Origin: Nitrospiraceae bacterium
Lineage (GTDB): Bacteria; Nitrospirota; Nitrospiria; Nitrospirales; Nitrospiraceae
Reading direction: 5' to 3'
Assembly (NCBI GenBank): GCA_919902505.1
Contig: CAKKRE010000007.1
Location: 1-64,000, forward strand
Length of the DNA: 64,000 nucleotides
Below are positions 16,405 to 25,284 of this stretch, one piece after another. A program made the translations under genes and the position numbers. The notes beneath the pieces were generated by a model. That model had not been told where the DNA came from. It searched no databases and worked only from the letters and a program-made list of their open reading frames with translations. How positions within the stretch are numbered: the first letter of the stretch is position 1; every line of letters starts with the position of its first letter.

Positions 16405-17657
16405 GTCCACGGCGCGCCATTACGTTGATCGGGATCGGAGACGATGGCTGTGTCAGCCTGACGAGCCGCGCCGTGAATGCGGTCATGAAGGCGGGGGTGC
16501 TCGTGGGCGGAGCACGCCATCTTGAATTTTTCCCGCAGTTTCAGGGCGAGAAGATCGTGCTCAAGGACGGCCTTTCGCCGGTGCTCGACCGGGTGGCGGA
16601 ACTGGCGGAGGAGCAGCAAGTGTGTGTGGTGGCGTCCGGCGATCCCTTGTTTTTCGGCATCGGCAGTCTGGTGATCAAACGGTTGGGGGCCGAGCATGTC
16701 GAGGTGCTGCCGCAGCCGAGTTCGATGCAATGGGCCTTTGCCCGCGCCGGGCTGAAGTGGGACGACGCCGCGTTTCTTTCCTTACATGGCCGTTCGTCCG
16801 AGGGATTCCTCACCAGGCTCAAGGGCCAGGCGAAGGTGGCGATTTTGACCGATGAGAAGAATTCGCCGGGGGCGTTAGCGCGGCGCATGCTCGAACATGG
16901 AGAGACCGCCTGGGTTGCCTGGGTCTGTGAACACTTGGCCGGTCCTGATGAGAGGGTCAGGCGATTCGAGGTGGCGGACTTGGCCTCTTGCCAGGACATC
17001 GGGCCGCTCAATGTTCTCTTGCTCGTTCGCTCCGATCTCTCCTGGCGCGCTCCCTGTGCCATTCCCTTTCTCCATGAGGATCGGTTCGCAAAGCGGATGC
17101 CCAAGAAGGGCCTCATCACCAAGCGTGAAGTGCGGCTGCTGTCCCTGGCTGCGATGGGGATCAGACCGGACAGTGTGGTCTGGGACATCGGGGCCGGTTC
17201 CGGGTCTGTGTCGATCGAGGCGGCCTTGCTGGCACCGAAAGGGGTGGTGTACGCAGTTGAGGTCGATCCGGAAGGAATCGAGATCTGCCGCGACAATCTA
17301 TTGGCCCATGCGGTGGACAACGTGCGAGTCATCGCAGGCCGAGCGCCGGAGGCGCTGACCGGCCTGGAGGCTCCCGATGCGGTCTTTATCGGCGGCAGCA
17401 AAGGGAGCATGGAGGAGATCATCGACGTCGTTATGGACCGTCTGCAACCGGGCGGCCGCTTAGTCGTGAACGCCATCACGCTGGAGAATGTGGCGGAGAC
17501 CTATCAGACCCTGCGCAAGCGAGGGTTGGTGCCGGAGGTCACATTGCTCCAAGTGTCGCGAGCCGAGCCCTTGGCCCACTATCTTCGGTACGAGGCCTTG
17601 AACCCCATTCAAATCTTTGCGGTCGAGAAGCCCAGCCAGACAGGAGCGGTCTCATGA
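16401..17657 (+). CDS. cbiET: CbiET fusion: cobalt-precorrin-7 C5-methyltransferase and precorrin-6B C15-methyltransferase (decarboxylating)
   Basis: A 418-residue two-domain enzyme. Residues 1 to about 205 are a CbiE-type SAM methyltransferase (ITLIGIGDDG at the start, VVASGDPLFFGIGS near 75). Residues about 225-418 are the CbiT class I methyltransferase fold with LITKREVRLLSL, VVWDIGAGSGSVSIEAA and VFIGGSKG. The order equals CobL of the aerobic pathway, though the neighbouring CbiX, CbiD and CbiG show that this is the anaerobic route. It overlaps both neighbours by 4 bases. Confidence 0.95.
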   Translation: MSPRRAITLIGIGDDGCVSLTSRAVNAVMKAGVLVGGARHLEFFPQFQGEKIVLKDGLSPVLDRVAELAEEQQVCVVASGDPLFFGIGSLVIKRLGAEHVEVLPQPSSMQWAFARAGLKWDDAAFLSLHGRSSEGFLTRLKGQAKVAILTDEKNSPGALARRMLEHGETAWVAWVCEHLAGPDERVRRFEVADLASCQDIGPLNVLLLVRSDLSWRAPCAIPFLHEDRFAKRMPKKGLITKREVRLLSLAAMGIRPDSVVWDIGAGSGSVSIEAALLAPKGVVYAVEVDPEGIEICRDNLLAHAVDNVRVIAGRAPEALTGLEAPDAVFIGGSKGSMEEIIDVVMDRLQPGGRLVVNAITLENVAETYQTLRKRGLVPEVTLLQVSRAEPLAHYLRYEALNPIQIFAVEKPSQTGAVS

Positions 17658-18436
17658 ACTATGGAACCTTATATGGGGTCGGGGTCGGCCCTGGCGCGCC
17701 GGATCTGATCACCCTGCGGGCGCTCACTGTGTTGAAACAGGCGCAGGTTCTCGCGCTGCCACGCAGCTCCGATTACGGGGAGTCGATGGCCTGGAAGATT
17801 CTCAAGCCGACCTTGGGAGAGATCCCAGGACAAGAGCGCATATTTTTAACCTTTCCGATGAACAAAGACCCGGAGCGGTTGCGGCCTGCCTGGGATGCTG
17901 CTTTTACGGCCATCGGGGAGCGGTTGGAGCGGGGCTTGTCAGTCGCATTCGCAACCGAAGGGGACCCGTCGCTCTTCAGCACGTTCATCTATTTGCGCCT
18001 GGAAGCTCCGTTGCGGTGGCCCGGTATCCGAATCGAAGTCGTGCCCGGTGTGTCATCGGTGACGGCGGTGCCGTCGGTGACCGGCATTCCACTGGCCGAT
18101 GGGCAAGAGCGGATCGCCATTCTTCCCGCGAGCTACGGGGTGGAGGACCTGAACCAGGTGCTGGAACTGTTCGACACCGTCGTCTTGATGAAGATGGGCA
18201 CAGAGATTCCCAAAGTAGTTGAGGCGCTGGAACGGCAGGGTCTGACCGACCGGGCGGTCTATGTGTCGAAGGCCACGATGGCTGAACAGCGGATCGTTCG
18301 AGACATCCGCACGATCCAAACAGAGCGGGGTGATTGCTTTGCGATGATGATCGTGTCGCGCAAAGAACGGAGCGGGTTGTTGGCTGGTTTGGTTCCGGCC
18401 ACGCCGCGCCCGGCCGTCAGAGAGACAGGGGCATGA
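17654..18436 (+). CDS. cbiL: Precorrin-2 / cobalt-factor II C20-methyltransferase
   Basis: A 260-residue tetrapyrrole methylase. It starts with GTLYGVGVGPGAPDLITLRAL, typical of CbiL/CobI, and has the SAM-binding loop ATEGDPSLFSTF near residue 98 and VVPGVSSVTAVPS. The GAPDLITLRA start and the position between cbiET and cbiG support C20 rather than another position. It overlaps cbiG by 4 bases. Confidence 0.93.
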   Translation: MNYGTLYGVGVGPGAPDLITLRALTVLKQAQVLALPRSSDYGESMAWKILKPTLGEIPGQERIFLTFPMNKDPERLRPAWDAAFTAIGERLERGLSVAFATEGDPSLFSTFIYLRLEAPLRWPGIRIEVVPGVSSVTAVPSVTGIPLADGQERIAILPASYGVEDLNQVLELFDTVVLMKMGTEIPKVVEALERQGLTDRAVYVSKATMAEQRIVRDIRTIQTERGDCFAMMIVSRKERSGLLAGLVPATPRPAVRETGA

Positions 18437-19572
18437 CCGCGGAACGCACACCGTTTGCCGTCTATGCCATTACGAAGCATGGGATCGGGATTGCCTCCCG
18501 CTTGTTGCCGCAACTGTCCGGCGTGGACCTCTTCGTCTCGGAGAAGCTGATCGCCTCGGCGCCGGCCGGCGCGCGACGCTTGCCGCTTCCGATGGGCCCG
18601 ACGCTGATCGAGACCTTTTCTGCGTACGATTGTCATATCTTTATTATCAGTGTCGGGGCCGTGGTGCGAATGATCGCGCCGCTCTTGAAGAACAAGAAAG
18701 TCGATCCGGCGGTGGTCTGCATCGACGACGCAGCCCGGTTCTCGATCTGTGTGCTGTCCGGCCACGTCGGACGTGGCAATGTGTTCACCGAGCGGGTCGC
18801 ACATGCACTGGGCGCTCAGTCGGTTGTGACGACCGCGTCCGATGCGATCGGCACCCTGACGGTGGATATTCTGGGCCGCGACCTGGGCTGGACGCTCGAC
18901 GATATGGATCGCAATGTGACGAGGGGCTGTGCCGCGGTGGTGAATGCGACCAAGGTGCTCTTTGTCCAGGAGACGGGGGAGCCTGACTGGTGGCCGGCTG
19001 AGAAACCTTTGCCCGAAGGTGTCCGCTATGCCACCTCGCTGGAGGGCGTGGACTCGAACGAGTTTGAAATTCTCCTGATCGCGACGGATCGTGAGATCGG
19101 CGAGTCGCACCCGGCCCACTGGAAGAATGCTGTGATCTATCGCCCGAAGAGCCTCGTGCTCGGCATTGGCTGCGATAAGGGAACGGCTCCCGATCTGGTG
19201 GAGCGGGGAGTCCTGGCCCTCCTGGCCAAGCATGGCCTCTCGCCAAAGTCCGTGAAAGAGTTGGCGACCATTGCTGTGAAGAAGGATGAACCAGCATTGC
19301 TGGCCTTGAGCGAACGATATGGCTGGCCGCTGCGCACCTACCCAGCTGAGCAATTGGACGTGGTGCCGGGCATCCAGAATCCATCGGAGAAGGTGAAGCG
19401 ACACGTTGGCTCGCGAGGGGTTTCTGAGCCGGCTGCGCTGCTCGCAGCAGGGGTGGAAGAACTCCTCGTGCCTAAGCAGATTTATACAGAGCCGGGAGCA
19501 GGACGATCGATGACCTTGGCGGTGGCGCGGCGGGATTTTGTGAAACGGCAGATGGAGGTGGGCAATCTATGA
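18433..19572 (+). CDS. cbiG: Cobalt-precorrin-5A hydrolase
   Basis: A 379-residue CbiG with the N-terminal, central and C-terminal regions present. Signatures include FAVYAITKHGIGIA, HIFIISVGAVVRMIAPLLKNKKVDPAVV, VLSGHVGRGN, and the C-terminal LGIGCDKGTAPDLVE and SRGVSEPAALLAAG. It opens the delta-lactone ring and releases acetaldehyde, a step that exists only in the anaerobic pathway. The ATG at 18433 overlaps cbiL; the stop overlaps cbiH. Confidence 0.95.
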   Translation: MTAERTPFAVYAITKHGIGIASRLLPQLSGVDLFVSEKLIASAPAGARRLPLPMGPTLIETFSAYDCHIFIISVGAVVRMIAPLLKNKKVDPAVVCIDDAARFSICVLSGHVGRGNVFTERVAHALGAQSVVTTASDAIGTLTVDILGRDLGWTLDDMDRNVTRGCAAVVNATKVLFVQETGEPDWWPAEKPLPEGVRYATSLEGVDSNEFEILLIATDREIGESHPAHWKNAVIYRPKSLVLGIGCDKGTAPDLVERGVLALLAKHGLSPKSVKELATIAVKKDEPALLALSERYGWPLRTYPAEQLDVVPGIQNPSEKVKRHVGSRGVSEPAALLAAGVEELLVPKQIYTEPGAGRSMTLAVARRDFVKRQMEVGNL

Positions 19573-20405
19573 GCGAGGCAAAAGGGATTCTCTACGTGGT
19601 GGGCATCGGGCCTGGCGCGCAGGACCATGCGACTCCGGCAGCCTTGAAGGCCATCGCCGAGTCTCAGCTCGTCGTCGGCTACACTACCTATATCAAGCTG
19701 GTTCGCCATCTGCTCGAAGGAAAAGACATCGTCAAGACCGGCATGACGGAAGAGATCGGCCGTGCCCGCGCCGCCATTGAACGGGCGAAAGCCGGCGCCA
19801 CGGTGTCGTTGATCTCTTCCGGCGATGCGGGCGTCTACGGGATGGCCGGCTTGGTTTTTCAGGTCTTGAAAGAAATGGGCTGGAAGAGGGGTGACTCGCC
19901 CGAGCTTCGTCTCATCCCAGGGATGACCGCGCTCAATTCCTGCGCGTCCCTGGTTGGCGCGCCGCTGGTTCATGACTTCTGCTCGATCTCACTTTCGGAT
20001 CTGCTGACCCCTTGGTCGGTGATCGAGCGACGGGTCGAGGCAGCTGCCGGCGCGGATTTTGTCATCGGTTTGTACAACCCGGCCAGCGGTCGGCGCACGA
20101 GGCAGATCGTCGATGCGCAGGCGATCATCCGGCGTCACCGCGAGGCGAGCACGCCGGTGGCCCTCGTCAAGAGCGCCTATCGCGACATGGAGCAGGTGGT
20201 CCTGACGGATTTGGAGAACTTTCTGGATTACGAGATCGGGATGTTGACGACCGTTCTTATCGGATCGAGCAACACCTTTATGTTCGAGGGCTATATGGTC
20301 ACGCCGCGTGGCTATACCAATAAGTACAGTTTCGATGGGGCCGTGCTTCCCGGTCAGCGGCCGGGCTTTTCGCTCGTCGTGCCTCCTGTCTCGGAGGTTG
20401 ACTGA
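19569..20405 (+). CDS. cbiH: Cobalt-precorrin-3 C17-methyltransferase
   Basis: A 278-residue CbiH/CobJ: LYVVGIGPGAQDHATPAAL near the start, VGYTTYIKLV, SSGDAGVYGMAGLVFQ, IPGMTALNSCASLVGAPLVHDFCSISLSD and IGLYNPASGRRTRQI. It performs ring contraction with C17 methylation. It shares a single base with the start codon of the next gene (TGATG). Confidence 0.95.
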   Translation: MSEAKGILYVVGIGPGAQDHATPAALKAIAESQLVVGYTTYIKLVRHLLEGKDIVKTGMTEEIGRARAAIERAKAGATVSLISSGDAGVYGMAGLVFQVLKEMGWKRGDSPELRLIPGMTALNSCASLVGAPLVHDFCSISLSDLLTPWSVIERRVEAAAGADFVIGLYNPASGRRTRQIVDAQAIIRRHREASTPVALVKSAYRDMEQVVLTDLENFLDYEIGMLTTVLIGSSNTFMFEGYMVTPRGYTNKYSFDGAVLPGQRPGFSLVVPPVSEVD

Positions 20406-20818
20406 TGGCGCTGGTCGGGCGGTTAGCCGGAGCCATTCTGGCCGAGACGGAAGGACAGTTTTTTCTGGTGGGGAATCCCAAAGAACCCTGCGATTTTGCT
20501 GGGGTGGGGTTCGAGCCTCCCGGCGTGATCGATGCGATGGCGCGGCCCTTTACCAGGCTCGCGCCCCTCCGTCCGGTTCCGGTTCCGCTGCCGTATCTGA
20601 CGATGGATGTCGAAGGAGAAGCGCTGGCCCGGTTGCTCGTCGATCGGTTCGTCATCCAGCGGAACGGCTCGGTCAGCGATCGTCTCTGGCGTTTGGTCAT
20701 GGACCCCAAGCGAGAAGGCCACGTTGCACCGGATAGCCGTATGGACGCGCGGTGGCTGGGCGAGATTCCGGCGGAGATTTGGCAGATTGTGCGTGAGACC
20801 GTTCTGAAGTGTACGTAA
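20405..20818 (+). CDS. Unknown protein between cbiH and cbiF
   Basis: A 137-residue soluble protein with no signal peptide and no family that I recognise. It contains GQFFLVGNPKEPCDFAG (about residues 18-34), a Pro-rich stretch with LRPVPVPLPYLTMDVEG, and a C-terminal helical part with Trp residues. Start and stop are tightly packed between two pathway enzymes (1-base overlap before, 10 bases after), so a role in corrin synthesis or its protection is likely by position only. Confidence 0.75.
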   Translation: MALVGRLAGAILAETEGQFFLVGNPKEPCDFAGVGFEPPGVIDAMARPFTRLAPLRPVPVPLPYLTMDVEGEALARLLVDRFVIQRNGSVSDRLWRLVMDPKREGHVAPDSRMDARWLGEIPAEIWQIVRETVLKCT

Positions 20819-20828
20819 AGGAGCCACG

Positions 20829-21620
20829 ATGCGTGTCTATATCATTGGCGCTGGCCCAGGCGATCCGAAGCTCCTCACGCTTCGCGGAGCGGAGTTGATC
20901 TCGTCTTGTCCCGTCGTGCTCTACACAGGATCGCTGGTCCCTAAAGAAGTCATTACCCGTGCCAGGCCGGATGCCACGGTGATGGACTCATCAGGGATGA
21001 CGCTCGAACAGATTGTCGAGGTGATCGTGGCGGCCCGTGACGCGGACCAGGATGTGGCGCGGGTCCATACGGGAGATCCGATGATCTTCGGATCCACCGC
21101 CGAGCAGATGCGCCGGCTGACAGAACTGGGCATTGGCTACGAGATTATTCCAGGGGTCTCTTCTTTCACCGCGGCGGCAGCGGCGCTGGGCCGCGAACTC
21201 ACCCTTCCCGAACTGTCTCAGACGGTGATCCTGACCAGGGCGGAGGGACGAACGTCGATGCCCGATGGCGAGAAGCTGGACGATCTGGCGAAGCATCGAG
21301 CGACCTTGGCGTTGTTTCTGAGTATCACGCTCCTGAAGGATGTGGTGCGTTCCCTGACTCCTTCGTATGGAGCCGATTGCCCCGTGGCGGTCGTCCACAA
21401 GGCCTCTTGGCCGGATCAGGTGATTGTGACCGGGACCTTATCGGATATCGAAGGGAAGGTGAGGGCCGCGAAGCTCAACTCCACTTCGATGGTGCTGGTA
21501 GGGCCTGTGCTCACGGCGACCGAGTTTGCCAATTCGCGGTTGTACGATCCGGAGTTTACCCATCGGTTCCGGAAGGGCGAGTCGGCAACGAAGAAGCCAG
21601 GAGAGATGCGTGCCGACTGA
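20829..21620 (+). CDS. cbiF: Cobalt-precorrin-4 C11-methyltransferase
   Basis: A 263-residue CbiF/CobM: MRVYIIGAGPGDPKLLTLRG, VLYTGSLVPKEVI, VHTGDPMIFGSTAEQM and VSSFTAAAAALGRELTLPE, all characteristic. AAAGGAG lies upstream of the ATG at 20829. The last 11 bases overlap the cobA-hemD gene. Confidence 0.95.
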   Translation: MRVYIIGAGPGDPKLLTLRGAELISSCPVVLYTGSLVPKEVITRARPDATVMDSSGMTLEQIVEVIVAARDADQDVARVHTGDPMIFGSTAEQMRRLTELGIGYEIIPGVSSFTAAAAALGRELTLPELSQTVILTRAEGRTSMPDGEKLDDLAKHRATLALFLSITLLKDVVRSLTPSYGADCPVAVVHKASWPDQVIVTGTLSDIEGKVRAAKLNSTSMVLVGPVLTATEFANSRLYDPEFTHRFRKGESATKKPGEMRAD

Positions 21621-23082
21621 GCCAGCGACTCGGCCAGGCATGGTCTATCTGGTCGGGGCAGGACCGGGCGATCCAGGATTGCTCACGGTCCGTGCGCTGG
21701 AATTGCTGCGTGCCGCGGATGTCGTGGCCTACGACGAGCTAGTTTCGCAGGCCATCCTGTCGCTCGTTCGGCCGGAGGCAGAGCTGTTGCCGGTGGGCCG
21801 GCGTCATGGTGAGGGCGCGATAGGCTATCGATTGCATCCGGAGGTGCTGGCTCGCGTCAAGGCAGGTCGCACGGTCGTGCGCTTGAAGGCGGGAGACCCG
21901 CTTATCTTCGGGCGAGGCGGAGAGGAAGCGGAGGAGCTGGCGGAAGCCAACATTCCCTGCACAATCGTCCCAGGCATTTCCGCGGCTCTTGGCGCCGCCG
22001 CCTATGCGGGCATCCCGCTCACTCACAGGCTGCATTCCTCCGATGTGACGTTCCTGAGCGGCCACGATGCCGACGGGAGCCGGAGTCTCACCGATTGGTC
22101 AACGGCTGCCGGCGGCAAGGGCACGCTGGTGCTCTTCATGGCAGCCAGAAAACTTTCGGCGAATCTTCAGCGGCTGATTCAGGCAGGCCGCTCCCCTGAG
22201 ACTCCCGCTGCCTACATTGCTTCCGCAACTACTCCCGATCAACACGTGATTGTCGGTACCTTGGCGACCCTTCCGGACAAGACGTGCGAGGTCGATCTCA
22301 CGATTCCGGCGCTCGTTATCGTCGGCGACGTCGTCGGACTGCGTAAGCGGATTGCCTGGTTCGAGCGCCGTCCGTTGGCGGGACGGCGCCTGCTCGTCGC
22401 CCGTGCCCGTTCAGGCCGCTCTGCGATGGCTGATGACCTTCGTGCGCTTGGAGCCGAGGTGCTGGAAATTCCCGAGGTCGAGGCCGTGTCTCTGAACGGA
22501 GGGTCTTCGATCGATGCAGCCGTGGCTCGCCTCCATGAGTTTCGTGGCATCGTGTTCGGCTGTGCCGCCGGTGTCGATGCGGTGCTGTCCCATGCTCCCA
22601 CCCTCGACCTGCCGGTCATTGCAGTCGGGGCTGCGGCCACGCAGGCCCTGACCCGCCATGGCATCGCATCCACGGTCTCGCTGCGAGGCGCCTGTCGGGA
22701 GGCGTTACACGAACAGTCGGGTCTGTTTCAGAAGGGGCCATTCCTCCTCGTGACGGCGGAAGACGGCCGTTCCAACTTACGAAACGAACTCGCGAGGATC
22801 GGCGCGGAAGTCGAAGCGGTGGCGGCCTATCGCTCTATTCACCGGATGCCGATTCTCCCCTTACCGCCGATCGATCTCGTGGTGTTGCCCAGTTCTTCGG
22901 CGGCCCGCATCGTGCTCTCGGGCGATTTCGGCAAGGCCTTATCGGGCGTGCCGATGGCGGCAATCGGTCCGCAAACCGAAGAAGCGGCGCGCCGATGCGG
23001 GGCTCAGTCTGTGGCCGTAGCTGAGGACGATAGTGTGGCATCGTTGATCTCTCTTGTTGTGTCGATGGCGGGGAAATTATGA
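21610..23082 (+). CDS. cobA-hemD: Uroporphyrinogen-III C-methyltransferase / uroporphyrinogen-III synthase fusion
   Basis: A 490-residue fusion. Residues about 10-250 are SUMT (VYLVGAGPGDPGLLTVRA, LKAGDPLIFGRGGEEAEEL, IPLTHR). Residues about 255-490 are a HemD-type domain (AGRRLLVARARSGRSAMADDL, LPVIAVGAAATQAL, VVLPSSSAARI). It makes precorrin-2 from hydroxymethylbilane and therefore feeds CbiX after oxidation. I chose the GTG at 21610 because AGGAGAG lies just upstream; an ATG at 21640 is the alternative. It overlaps bluB by 4 bases. Confidence 0.93.
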   Translation: MPTEPATRPGMVYLVGAGPGDPGLLTVRALELLRAADVVAYDELVSQAILSLVRPEAELLPVGRRHGEGAIGYRLHPEVLARVKAGRTVVRLKAGDPLIFGRGGEEAEELAEANIPCTIVPGISAALGAAAYAGIPLTHRLHSSDVTFLSGHDADGSRSLTDWSTAAGGKGTLVLFMAARKLSANLQRLIQAGRSPETPAAYIASATTPDQHVIVGTLATLPDKTCEVDLTIPALVIVGDVVGLRKRIAWFERRPLAGRRLLVARARSGRSAMADDLRALGAEVLEIPEVEAVSLNGGSSIDAAVARLHEFRGIVFGCAAGVDAVLSHAPTLDLPVIAVGAAATQALTRHGIASTVSLRGACREALHEQSGLFQKGPFLLVTAEDGRSNLRNELARIGAEVEAVAAYRSIHRMPILPLPPIDLVVLPSSSAARIVLSGDFGKALSGVPMAAIGPQTEEAARRCGAQSVAVAEDDSVASLISLVVSMAGKL

Positions 23083-23828
23083 CAGATCACGCCTTTCCTG
23101 AAGCCTGGCGTCGCGGACTGTACGAAACGATCACACGCCGCCGCGACATGCGAGCCTTTCTTCCCGATCCCATTCCGGACGAGACCCTGGCTCGTCTCCT
23201 GCTGGCGGCGCATCAGGCCGGGTCGGTCGGGCTCTCGCAGCCCTGGAACTTTCTGGTGGTGGAGAATCGCGAGGTCCGCGCTAAGGTCCACGCCCATGTC
23301 GAGGCGGAGCGATTGCGCGCGGCGGACACGTTCGAGAAGGAGCGCCGCGAGAAGTATCTCTCCTTCAAATTGGAAGGGATTCTTGACTCGCCCCTCAACC
23401 TCTGCGTCACCTGCGACCAGGAGCGGTTTGGGCCGGCGGTGATCGGGCGGAATACGATTCCGGAAACCGCAGTTTATAGCACCTGCTGCGCGATCCAAAA
23501 CCTCTGGCTCGCCGCGCGGGCGGAAGGGGTCGGCGTCGGCTGGGTGAGTATCATGGAGCCGTCGGCCCTTCGTACGATCCTCGGAATTCCTGAACGGATT
23601 GTTCCGGTGGCCTATCTCTGCGTCGGTTTCGTGGAAAGTTTTCCCGAACGGCCCATTTTTGAGAGCAACGGCTGGTTGCCGCGGCTGCCGCTTCATGAGT
23701 TGGTGTTTCAAGACCGGTGGGAGGAGCGGCCCAGGCCAGACCTTCTCCGCGCGCTTGAGACGAGCCGGATCGACGGGGCGCAAGCCACGCCCGCATCGGT
23801 CAATTCCACGGAAGGCGGCGCCCAGTGA
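23079..23828 (+). CDS. bluB: 5,6-dimethylbenzimidazole synthase
   Basis: A 249-residue nitroreductase-fold protein. The N-terminal ITRRRDMRAFLPDPIPDE and SVGLSQPWNFLVV match BluB, which cleaves reduced FMN with oxygen to form DMB, the lower ligand of B12. Its oxygen need contrasts with the anaerobic-type corrin ring pathway alongside it, a mix known from other bacteria. About 25 extra C-terminal residues follow the core. Confidence 0.93.
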   Translation: MTDHAFPEAWRRGLYETITRRRDMRAFLPDPIPDETLARLLLAAHQAGSVGLSQPWNFLVVENREVRAKVHAHVEAERLRAADTFEKERREKYLSFKLEGILDSPLNLCVTCDQERFGPAVIGRNTIPETAVYSTCCAIQNLWLAARAEGVGVGWVSIMEPSALRTILGIPERIVPVAYLCVGFVESFPERPIFESNGWLPRLPLHELVFQDRWEERPRPDLLRALETSRIDGAQATPASVNSTEGGAQ

Positions 23829-23868
23829 TCGGTTTCTTCCCCTGCCAGTCTCAGTCGGAGGTCGGCTT

Positions 23869-25245
23869 GTGACGATTCCACGGCTTGTCATTGCCGGCAC
23901 CTCGAGCAATGTCGGCAAGACAACGGTCATGGTCGGTCTCGTCCGGGCGTTGCGGGCGCGTGGACTGCGAGTCGCTGTCTTCAAGTGCGGCCCCGATTAT
24001 CTTGATCCGACCTATCATGTGCGCGCGGCCGATCGGCCTTGCCACAATCTTGACGGATGGATGATGGGGCGCGAGGCGGTTCTTTCGACCTTCATGCATG
24101 CCTCGCAAGAGGCAGACATCGCGTTGCTCGAAGGGGTGATGGGGCTGTTCGACGGCGCCTCGCCGACGAGCGACGACGGCTCGACGGCTGAGATCGCTAA
24201 GTGGCTCCAGGCGCCGGTGCTGCTGGTCTGCGACGCAGGAGGTATGGCCCGCAGCATTGCGGCACTGGCCAGAGGGTTTGCGACTTTCGACACAGATCTT
24301 CAGGTCGCCGGCCTCATCTGTAACCGGATCGGCAGCCGAGGGCATCTGGATTTACTTCGCAAGGCCACGGAGGGTGTTCCTCCCGTCATGGGCGGGCTCC
24401 CCAAGGATGCCGCCTTGGCGTTTGCGAACCGGCATTTGGGTCTACACAGCGCCGACCGGGCGACGGTGCCTGAGGACGTCTTCGTGGCCTGGGGCAATCG
24501 GGTGAGCGAGTGGTGCGATATCGAGGGCATCCTGGCCTTAGCGCGCAACGCGCCGGCTCTTCCAGACATTCCTGCGATGGAACGGATCGACTGGGAGGGG
24601 GCAGGGTGCCGAATCGGTCTCGCGTTCGACGAGGCGTTCCACTTCTACTACGACGACAACCTCCGTCGTCTTGAGAGCCTTGGCGCTGAACTCGTCCGGT
24701 TCTCACCCATTCACGATGCACATCTTCCCGATGTGGACGGTCTCTATTTCGGTGGCGGTTATCCGGAGGTCTATGCCGACGTACTGTCCCGGAACCAGTC
24801 CATGCGTAAGGAGGTGGCTTCGTTTGCCGAAGCCCAAGGACCCATTTACGGCGAATGTGGCGGTCTCATGTATTTATCCCATGGTATCAGGACGCGTGAT
24901 GGCGTGCGGCATGCCATGGTGGGGCTTATTCCAGGTGAAGCGGAGATGAAAGATCGTGTGCAGGCGCTCGGATATGTCGAGGTGGACACGCAGGACGAGA
25001 CGATGCTCGGTCCGGCAGGCCTGCGATTTCGCGGCCATCAATTTCGCTATTCGGACTTTCGTCTTCCGGCTGATGCGGAGTGTTGCTACAACGTGCGCCG
25101 GCGCCGTGGAGGCGAATCGTTCCATGAAGGCTATCGCAAGGGCAACACGCTTGCCTCCTATGTGCACGCCCATTGGGCATCGAACTCGCTCCTGGCTCAG
25201 GGCTTCGTGCAGGCCTGCGTGGCTCACGCCAGGCGGGTTCCATGA
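23869..25245 (+). CDS. cbiA: Cobyrinate a,c-diamide synthase
   Basis: A 458-residue CbiA/CobB. The N-terminal P-loop IAGTSSNVGKTTVMVGL, KCGPDYLDPTYH and LLEGVMGLFDG are family marks, as is the C-terminal glutamine amidotransferase with GECGGLMYLS (nucleophile Cys) and HAHWASN. The start is GTG at 23869, preceded by GGAGG at 7 bases. It amidates the a and c carboxylates using glutamine and ATP. No cbiP, cbiB or adenosyltransferase is next to it. Confidence 0.95.
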   Translation: MTIPRLVIAGTSSNVGKTTVMVGLVRALRARGLRVAVFKCGPDYLDPTYHVRAADRPCHNLDGWMMGREAVLSTFMHASQEADIALLEGVMGLFDGASPTSDDGSTAEIAKWLQAPVLLVCDAGGMARSIAALARGFATFDTDLQVAGLICNRIGSRGHLDLLRKATEGVPPVMGGLPKDAALAFANRHLGLHSADRATVPEDVFVAWGNRVSEWCDIEGILALARNAPALPDIPAMERIDWEGAGCRIGLAFDEAFHFYYDDNLRRLESLGAELVRFSPIHDAHLPDVDGLYFGGGYPEVYADVLSRNQSMRKEVASFAEAQGPIYGECGGLMYLSHGIRTRDGVRHAMVGLIPGEAEMKDRVQALGYVEVDTQDETMLGPAGLRFRGHQFRYSDFRLPADAECCYNVRRRRGGESFHEGYRKGNTLASYVHAHWASNSLLAQGFVQACVAHARRVP

Positions 25246-25284
25246 GTTCTGTCCGGCTGAGAACGATGATGGGCAAGGGTGTCT

